In this document: piece by piece, positions 58,428-64,000 of the stretch
Layout: each line of letters opens with the position of its first letter
Numbering within the stretch: the stretch's first letter is position 1
Assembly (NCBI GenBank): GCA_035631615.1
Contig: DASQIK010000003.1
Span: 1 to 64,000 of the forward strand
Origin: UBA5189 sp035631615
Lineage (GTDB): Bacteria > Chloroflexota > Limnocylindria > Limnocylindrales > CSP1-4
Reading direction: 5' to 3'
DNA length: 64,000 nt
Position numbers and translations under genes: made by a program
Notes under the pieces: model-generated
Databases searched by the model: none
What the model was told of the DNA's origin: nothing
The model's input: only the letters and a program-made list of their open reading frames with translations

Positions 58428-59285
58428 GTGGACCAGCGCTGGAGTCAGGCGGAGCTCGAGGCGGCATTGGGTCGGTACGAGAGCGAGCTCGTAGCGGCGA
58501 TGCTCCTGCCGAACGCCGTCCAAACCTACGTTGGATACTCAGCGAGATTCCTCCGTTGGCGCAAGGGCGAATACCGGCCGCGCACCGCGTTCGGCCCTGG
58601 GCCGGCGCAACCGCCTCGCGTCGCATCAGCCGACGAGCTCAGACGCGAGATCGACGCATACGAAACCGACCTGCGCAAGGCCAGCCTCGCGTCGGCCGCA
58701 GTCAACACGTACGTCGACCATCCACGCCGCTTCACCCGATGGCTCGAGGGCCGGTTCAAGACCGCAAGGCCTCGGCGGACCTCGAGTCCGCACACACAGA
58801 TGATCGCCGCTCCCAAGTCGACCGGCGAGGCACAGCCCCCCGCGGATGCTGCGCCCGATTGGGCGTGGGAAGGAAACGTCCAGGCCGCGCTCGTTGCCTG
58901 GCTCGCTGCCGATGGGTGGACGATCGACCGGGAAGCCGACACGAAGGCTGGCGACCACGGTGTGGACATCCTCGCCAGGCGGAACGGTGAGCGGCTCGCG
59001 ATCGAGGTGAAGGGCTACCCGCAAGCAACCTACGCCCGAGGCGTGAACGCGGGCCAACCGAAGCGATGGCACCCAGGGGCTCAGGCCCGCACGTACTTCG
59101 GAACGGGCCTCCATGCCGCGATCATCACGCGTGACCGGTCGACTGATGCGCAGGCAGCACTAGCGCTACCGGATGTCCCCACCTACCGGAGCTTGCTCGA
59201 CCAAGTTCGCGCTTCGCTCCGAGACCTCGGCATCCGAGCGTTTCTCGTGAGTCAGGACGGTGGAGTCCGAGAGTTGCGGCGGTAG
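58428..59285 (+). CDS. PD-(D/E)XK nuclease with two N-terminal integrase-like repeats
   Basis: The 285-residue protein has two tandem repeats of about 45 residues. They are ELEAALGRYESELVAAMLLP then AVQTYVGYSARFLRW, and ELRREIDAYETDLRKASLAS then AVNTYVDHPRRFTRW. Each resembles half of a tyrosine-recombinase core-binding domain. The C-terminal 130 residues are a restriction-endonuclease fold with AGDHGVDILARRNGERLAIEVKGY, containing the D and E-x-K catalytic residues as in Mrr-like nucleases. The GTG start is set by GGAGGGAGGG upstream. It may be a stand-alone DNA-targeting defence nuclease. Confidence 0.78.
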   Translation: MDQRWSQAELEAALGRYESELVAAMLLPNAVQTYVGYSARFLRWRKGEYRPRTAFGPGPAQPPRVASADELRREIDAYETDLRKASLASAAVNTYVDHPRRFTRWLEGRFKTARPRRTSSPHTQMIAAPKSTGEAQPPADAAPDWAWEGNVQAALVAWLAADGWTIDREADTKAGDHGVDILARRNGERLAIEVKGYPQATYARGVNAGQPKRWHPGAQARTYFGTGLHAAIITRDRSTDAQAALALPDVPTYRSLLDQVRASLRDLGIRAFLVSQDGGVRELRR

Positions 59286-59318
59286 TCCCTTGCGTAGCCG
59301 CCGGCGCTTGCGGCAGGA

Positions 59319-60773
59319 TCAGGGAATGAGCCCCTGCGCGCGCAGAGCCGAATCCGCGTTTCGATAGAGTTGGTCTGCCGCGTCCGCGATCGTCCCTCTC
59401 AACAGGATTTGGATTCGGTGCCGCGCATCGATCGAAATCTCGGGAAGGCCATCCGACAGCCCGAACTCGTAAACGTCGCCTGACTCTCTCAACCGAATCG
59501 CGAAGGTTCTATGAATGTTTCTCACCTTGCTCACCCAGAAGTCGAAAGTGCGCTGGACGGCTGCCTGCCCGGGCGGTTGTGTTTCAAGGCGGAAGAGATA
59601 GCTCGCCACCTGCGGTGTTCTCGCCAGGCGGAAATCGGCCGGAATAGAAGTCTGGTCGAGCATGCTCGTTTGGTTCCAGCCGGCATTCGCTGGCAGGTCC
59701 AGCCCGTTGAGCTGCAGCTGGACTTCAGCCACGGTCGCCTCGCGGAGAACTCCAAGCGCAGAATCGAGGTCCGAAAACGATACGCCCGGGACAAACTCGG
59801 CGAGATGCGCCAGGCCCTGAAGGGTCCCTTCAATCTGCGGCGCTCGAGACGCCAGAATGGTCTCTGCGACCCTTCTGATCGCTGCCGCCGCTCGTTCGAA
59901 GACGAAATCCGCAAATGGCTGGTAGTTCCTGCCGTCAGCATCTGCTAGAGCGTCAAGGTAGCGGGGCTTCTCGTCGGCGAACACCATAAGCGGGATCGAT
60001 GCCGTGCGAAGCAGCGGGATTGATGCCAGAGCCCTGGCGACGCGGCCGTTTCCGTCAGCAAACGGGTGAATACACACGAACGCGTAATGCAGATACGCCG
60101 CCTGCACAGCCGGGTGAAGAGCCTCGAACTCGGCTGATCTTGCTTCCTGGATGAACCTCTCCATCTCGGGAGCGGTGTCGATGACCGGTGCGTACGCATG
60201 GCGCAGCCCACGCTCGTCCCACGGGTGATTTGGCTGCGTTTTGTATTCCCCTCTGGGAAGCGGCTGCTCCTGACGGCCAGATGGCGTATAGACGACGTAG
60301 GTCTCCTGGGGCCCGGTCAGGGCCTCATGAAGTTGACGAACGAAAACCTCCGACAGCGGCGCGTTTCGCGTTGCCGCATCGAGCACCATCTCATGAGCCT
60401 GAAGCTGGGCCTCGAAGAGCGGACGGACCTGCGCTCCAAGCTTGTCCATCTCAAACTCCCAGCCCGCGTGCTGGAACGCGACCGAATACGTGATGCCTCG
60501 GTCGACCTGGTACAGGCCTTCAATCGCTCCCGTGTCAACAGCAGCCATTCGCAGGATCGCCTGGGTTGCCGAGTCGAGGGCTCCCTTGGAGACCAGCGGC
60601 TTTACTTCGGTTAAACGGGATACGCGCTGGTCCCACAAGACGACGTCGGTGGATACCTCGGTCCAGTCGGACGCGCTCGGAAAGGGCTCGTACTGCGCGT
60701 CGGCTCGCCGGAGGTCCTCGGCAGTGATCTCTCTAGGGCCCGGAACCTCGACGCTGGGGTCAGACTCAGCCAC
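59319..60773 (-). CDS. Fic/DOC-family AMP-transferase
   Basis: The 484-residue protein has the Fic core with HPFADGNGRVARAL near residue 235, the full catalytic loop (His, the phosphate-binding Asn and Arg). A substrate flap GEYKTQPNHPW and an N-terminal inhibitory helix with TGAIEG (S/T-x-x-x-E-G) near residue 80 are also seen, making it a self-inhibited class II Fic protein. It would AMPylate a protein target or act as a regulator. The C-terminal 150 residues look like a winged-helix DNA-binding part. The GTG start follows TAGACT by 6 bases. Confidence 0.9.
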   Translation of the reverse strand: MAESDPSVEVPGPREITAEDLRRADAQYEPFPSASDWTEVSTDVVLWDQRVSRLTEVKPLVSKGALDSATQAILRMAAVDTGAIEGLYQVDRGITYSVAFQHAGWEFEMDKLGAQVRPLFEAQLQAHEMVLDAATRNAPLSEVFVRQLHEALTGPQETYVVYTPSGRQEQPLPRGEYKTQPNHPWDERGLRHAYAPVIDTAPEMERFIQEARSAEFEALHPAVQAAYLHYAFVCIHPFADGNGRVARALASIPLLRTASIPLMVFADEKPRYLDALADADGRNYQPFADFVFERAAAAIRRVAETILASRAPQIEGTLQGLAHLAEFVPGVSFSDLDSALGVLREATVAEVQLQLNGLDLPANAGWNQTSMLDQTSIPADFRLARTPQVASYLFRLETQPPGQAAVQRTFDFWVSKVRNIHRTFAIRLRESGDVYEFGLSDGLPEISIDARHRIQILLRGTIADAADQLYRNADSALRAQGLIP

Positions 60774-60779
60774 GGCACG

Positions 60780-60785
60780 AGTCTA
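60780..60785 (-). promoter_or_regulatory. leaderless-type -10 element for the Fic gene
   Basis: On the minus strand TAGACT is followed by 6 bases and the GTG at 60773. The same hexamer serves the gene at 4544. Confidence 0.5.
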
Positions 60786-60904
60786 CCGGGGGTGGGTGCG
60801 CGCGAATGGCGCCCAGCGGCGCACGCTGCAATCACATGCCCACCGCTACGAAGCGCCAGTATCTCCGCATCGACGACCTGTGCGCCGCATGGGCAAATAA
60901 GAGT

Positions 60905-63900
60905 TCACTCCCCCCGCGGTCGTCCCAGCAGTGCTAGGAGAGCGCGCCGAGCGCGCTCATGCGGCATCTTTCCTCCGTTCATTGCGTAGCGAAGCGCACG
61001 CTCAGACAACCCACTGGCCTCTGCCAGGTGCCACCAGCCCTTCGTGTCGCGCAGCCGCCGCAGTGGAGCCAACGCTGCCTCCCACTCCCGCCGCTCGTCG
61101 CGGTACACCACGTAAACGTCTTCGGCGTCATGAACCAGCCCGTCGGCGAATTCGTCGAGCCGGTTGCTTTCCTTGCCGATGTGCACGGGCAGGCCGACGG
61201 CCTTGACGCGCAATCTCGGCAGGACGCCGACGCTGCTACGGCGGCCGAGCCCGCCTCCCGGGTGGCCGCTCTTGTACTCCGGATGAGCGGCGAGCTCCCG
61301 TACGAAGTCGCCGTATGTCTTGAGTCGGACGTACCCAGGACGGCCGCCAGGCTTCGTGGTCACCTTGATCGGCTTGCCGGTTCGTCGGTCTCGCCACTCG
61401 AGCGAAAGCAGCTCGGCTGGGTTGTTGTTGTATGGCGCCACCGGGGTCACTCGCTCGTCGGCACCGGTTTGCGGACTCGCTAGGGCGTCGACGTGACCCA
61501 TCATGAGGAACCCGAACGGCTTGACCTGGTCGGCGAACGGCAGCGCCGCGTTCATGCCGCGAAATGCAGACAACACTGCCGGGCTCGAGACCGGGAGCTG
61601 GCTGACCGCAGGCCGCTCGAACCACGCCGGCTCCGGCCCTGGGTCGCGACCCTCGGCCTCGGCGATCCGCCGGCGCCAGACGACTTCGACCCAGTAGCGC
61701 CATGGCCTGTTCCAGTCCGTAGGCGGGTCGACGGGCGCACGAAGCAGCCCGAGCCCGTGCTCAGACGGCTTGCGGATCTCGACCGCTCCGTCCTCGCCTC
61801 GGTTGTACAGGACGTAGCGCTTCGAGGACTGCGCAAATGCCCATAGTTCCGCGGGCCGGGCGCGGTCGACGATCGCGTTGTGATCCTCGTCGTACCCAAG
61901 CAGCGCGAAGTTCTGATCCTCGAGCTTGAGCATGGACGACACCGCACCGCGTCGGTACGGGTTCAGGGCGTTGAGCTCCCCTCGAAGCTGCTCCACCTCG
62001 GCGTAGGACAGCGCCCGCACGGCAGCCCGGCCGTCGGGCAGACGCTCGATTCCTTCGGGGCAGGCGATGAACCCACCAGTCTCGCTGGCAACGACGATCA
62101 GCGAGTCGGTGTCGTACGCGACATAGGTCCCGCCGCGAGCCTCGACGTCGGCCTGCGCGAGCGCCAGCAGGAGCCGCGCGCCGCCGGTGATCGTGGCGGC
62201 CAGCGGCGGGAAGCAGAACGCGCCGGGCTCTTCCGCTGTCTCAACATGCGCGCGGAGGTGCCACAGGCCGTCCGCCTCCACGCGCGTGCCGCCGGCCTTC
62301 GGGTCGAGTTGGCGGAACTCCGCGAAGATGCCGTAGGCCCCGCCGGTTGCGAACGTCTTCAGGAACTGCCCGACCCGCTCGCGTTCGGGAGCCACCAGGC
62401 GTTGGTCTGCCCGAATCCGTACCCGCTCCTCGATGGACCGGCGGAATAGGTCGTCGCGCGCCGGATCGACCCGCACCGATCCACGGAGGCGGACTGGCTC
62501 AAGGCTCGCGAGTCGCCCAACGGGCACGACCCGGAAGGCCTCGAGTATCTCCGAGACCGGTCCGCCGAGGATCTTGCCGGCAACGAGGTCGGCGAGCGGG
62601 TACCACAGGTCATCATCGGCTTCGAGCTCGTTGAGGCCGATCGTCCAGGCCGGCGAGCCGACGCCGTCGGCAACGAGCCCATACTGCGCTCGAACCGGGA
62701 CGAGGTCGCCCGCCGGCCGGATGCGCGCGAAGACGCCCGCCAGCTCTGGCCAGGACTCGGGACTGTGCAATGACGCGCGATCCGCCCGAGCTAGGAAGGC
62801 CCGCGCGACGTCGGTCGCGTCGATCGCCTCGAGCCGCTCGGCCGTCACGAGATCCCACAGACCCAGCAGCGCAAACACCGTCGGGTACATCGAGGTGTAG
62901 TCGAGGTAGCGGACCGGCAGCGGCACGGCGCGGATCTGCGTCCCAGCGCGGCCCCCGTAGTAGGCCGTCGTCGCCTGGCCAAGCCGCGGGACCGACACTG
63001 CCGAGCGCTCAGCCGGTGGCGTCACGCCGGCCAGCCGGAGGTAGGCCTTGCTGACCGCCGCTGGGCTGTACGCCTGCTCGGGCCCGATGTCGATCGGGTG
63101 CCGTCGCCACTCGACAAGCAGGGCCTCGTAGAGCGCCCATGTCGCGGCGACGTCCTCGCGGTTGTACGAGATGTATTCCTCGGTCACACGGCCGTGCTCG
63201 GTTGCCTTGCCCTTCCGAGCGGTGGCCCCGAAGGCCCTGCCAGCCGACTCGAGGGAGTGCTTCTCGTCGGTCAAGGCGTAGACGAAGGTCCGAAGGTCGA
63301 GGAACCGGCCGCGATACCAGCGCTTTCCTTCCTTGTGCTCCGAGTCGGTCCTGGTGAGGGCTGTGAAGCGGATGAAGTTGCGGCGAGAGTCGAGTGCCTT
63401 GATGGTTATCTCGGGCCGGAACTGGTTACGTCGGACCGCTCCATCCTTGTCGGTCCACTCGAAGAACCCGAGCGAGAAGCCCCCGCGGCGGGCTCGGCGC
63501 CAGCTCGTGGCCAGTCGCGAGAGGTCGAACGGCAGGTTGAAGCCGAGGACAAGGCCCTGGGCCTTGTAGGCGATCGGCCAGAAGACCTCTTCCATGAATG
63601 CCGAGCGCGAACGTAGCCGGAGCCAGCCACCGTTGGCTGCGGCATGGTCCGCCGCATAGCGTTCAAGCACCGCCCTGTCGGCCTCGGCCAGCTCGTCGGC
63701 GTAGAACAGACCCTCCTGAGTGCAGCGCCCGTGGCTGACGACCCTGTAGCTGCCGAAGGTCAGGCTCTGTCCGGCGTCGGTCCGGGTTTCGGTGTCGATG
63801 ATCAACACGAGGTCGGCCGCCGTGGCTGGCTCGGGGACGTGGTTCGGGCGCGTTCGGGAGACGTAGGCGCGGACCGCGATCGCGGTCTCGAGCGTTGTCA

Positions 63901-63934
63901 AACTGGACCGTTTCGGGCCGTTCCGCCGTGCCAT
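60905..63934 (-). CDS. family-B-like DNA polymerase with 3'-5' exonuclease and C-terminal HTH
   Basis: The 1009-residue protein has the exonuclease motifs LIIDTETR (D47, E49), LGFNLPFDLSRL and YNREDVAAT. The polymerase motifs follow in family-B order: A (YLDYTSMYPTVF, near 346), B (FLKTFATGGAYG, near 528) and C (YDTDSLIV, near 607). All metal-binding aspartates are present. The last 50 residues form an XRE-like helix-turn-helix (WWHLAEASGLSERALRYAMNG). I place the start at the ATG of 63934. The frame stays open to the window edge, so a longer protein is possible. An accessory polymerase of this type suggests a plasmid, phage or integrative element. Confidence 0.85.
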   Translation of the reverse strand: MARRNGPKRSSLTTLETAIAVRAYVSRTRPNHVPEPATAADLVLIIDTETRTDAGQSLTFGSYRVVSHGRCTQEGLFYADELAEADRAVLERYAADHAAANGGWLRLRSRSAFMEEVFWPIAYKAQGLVLGFNLPFDLSRLATSWRRARRGGFSLGFFEWTDKDGAVRRNQFRPEITIKALDSRRNFIRFTALTRTDSEHKEGKRWYRGRFLDLRTFVYALTDEKHSLESAGRAFGATARKGKATEHGRVTEEYISYNREDVAATWALYEALLVEWRRHPIDIGPEQAYSPAAVSKAYLRLAGVTPPAERSAVSVPRLGQATTAYYGGRAGTQIRAVPLPVRYLDYTSMYPTVFALLGLWDLVTAERLEAIDATDVARAFLARADRASLHSPESWPELAGVFARIRPAGDLVPVRAQYGLVADGVGSPAWTIGLNELEADDDLWYPLADLVAGKILGGPVSEILEAFRVVPVGRLASLEPVRLRGSVRVDPARDDLFRRSIEERVRIRADQRLVAPERERVGQFLKTFATGGAYGIFAEFRQLDPKAGGTRVEADGLWHLRAHVETAEEPGAFCFPPLAATITGGARLLLALAQADVEARGGTYVAYDTDSLIVVASETGGFIACPEGIERLPDGRAAVRALSYAEVEQLRGELNALNPYRRGAVSSMLKLEDQNFALLGYDEDHNAIVDRARPAELWAFAQSSKRYVLYNRGEDGAVEIRKPSEHGLGLLRAPVDPPTDWNRPWRYWVEVVWRRRIAEAEGRDPGPEPAWFERPAVSQLPVSSPAVLSAFRGMNAALPFADQVKPFGFLMMGHVDALASPQTGADERVTPVAPYNNNPAELLSLEWRDRRTGKPIKVTTKPGGRPGYVRLKTYGDFVRELAAHPEYKSGHPGGGLGRRSSVGVLPRLRVKAVGLPVHIGKESNRLDEFADGLVHDAEDVYVVYRDERREWEAALAPLRRLRDTKGWWHLAEASGLSERALRYAMNGGKMPHERARRALLALLGRPRGE

Positions 63935-64000
63935 CACGCCACCACCGGAAACGGTCGGGTCACTGGCGCGCGAAGCGTCGTGGCCTGGTCGACGAGCCAC

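Noticed and set aside
60836..60937. Short + strand frame encoding about 33 residues (starting MPTATKRQYLRIDDLC) between the Fic and polymerase genes
   Set aside because: It has no ribosome site, overlaps the polymerase 3' end and is too short to judge. It could be a remnant of a truncated gene.
1..64000. tRNA or rRNA genes
   Set aside because: I saw no cloverleaf with a TTCGA-type T-loop and CCA-side stem, and no rRNA-like stretches. A covariance-model search would be needed to exclude a hidden tRNA.

Overview
The window is high-GC bacterial DNA (estimated at two-thirds GC or more over most of its length). It is densely packed, with many GTG starts and many 4-base stop/start overlaps. A recurrent promoter type places a TANNNT -10 hexamer only 6-9 bases before the start codon, which implies leaderless mRNAs. 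Together with the PduO-type adenosyltransferase, a cyclase-ATPase regulator, TadE-like pseudopilins and a sortase/ice-binding-like pair, this suggests a high-GC Terrabacteria lineage. An uncultured soil or freshwater Chloroflexota (Limnocylindria/Ellin6529-like) is most likely, with an actinobacterium as the alternative. The taxonomy is an inference from gene style; no rRNA is present.

Layout. 1-141: tail of an IS transposase. 176-9740: housekeeping genes, namely PabB/PabC folate synthesis, a coupled membrane protein and acetyltransferase, a DUF433 protein, a membrane protein with an OmpR-type two-component system, a DUF59 Fe-S assembly factor, a cobalamin adenosyltransferase and a Bax-inhibitor-like protein. 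9680-13837: a very large HTH-GAF-GGDEF-GAF-GGDEF-EAL cyclic-di-GMP protein. 13984-18909: an ABC importer of the polyamine/iron type with a HAD phosphatase. 19127-22728: a nucleotidyltransferase-fold protein, a metallophosphoesterase and an APC permease. 22914-28752: aldehyde dehydrogenase, a dimethylglycine/sarcosine-dehydrogenase-like flavoenzyme and its ETF. 28756-31847: asparagine synthetase and an MFS transporter. 31924-40341: an IclR regulator and a corrinoid methyl-transfer cluster (corrinoid protein, DUF1638, 'virulence factor' family protein, pterin methyltransferase, ferredoxin-ASKHA reactivase, MttB-family methyltransferase, MetF-like reductase). 40455-49205: a repeat-rich secreted protein, a cyclase-ATPase regulator, a broken response regulator facing a broken sortase, an ice-binding-like protein and three TadE/TadG-like pseudopilins. 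49206-50514: a small secreted-protein gene between two copies of a 47-base repeat. 50515-63934: an accessory island with a type I restriction-modification operon headed by an HNH-DGQHK protein, a uracil-DNA glycosylase, an excisionase-like HTH protein, a PD-(D/E)XK nuclease, a Fic protein and a family-B DNA polymerase carrying a C-terminal HTH.

How the genes fit together. The most coherent system runs from about 20.9 to 40.3 kb. An MttB-family enzyme would take one methyl group from a quaternary or tertiary amine (glycine betaine is a candidate) onto the corrinoid protein. The pterin methyltransferase passes it to tetrahydrofolate, and the MetF-like enzyme oxidises methyl-THF. The RamA-like protein repairs oxidised corrinoid, and the adenosyltransferase and Fe-S genes elsewhere supply cofactor chemistry. 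The flavoenzyme with a folate-binding GcvT domain would remove the remaining methyls and pass electrons to the ETF. The aldehyde dehydrogenase and permeases would supply substrate. An IclR repressor with perfect GTTCCAC/GTGGAAC operators probably controls it, and an unexplained array of four phased palindromes lies in the middle of the cluster. The right-hand third is a defence/mobile island, separated from the rest by repeats and visibly less GC-rich over the restriction genes.
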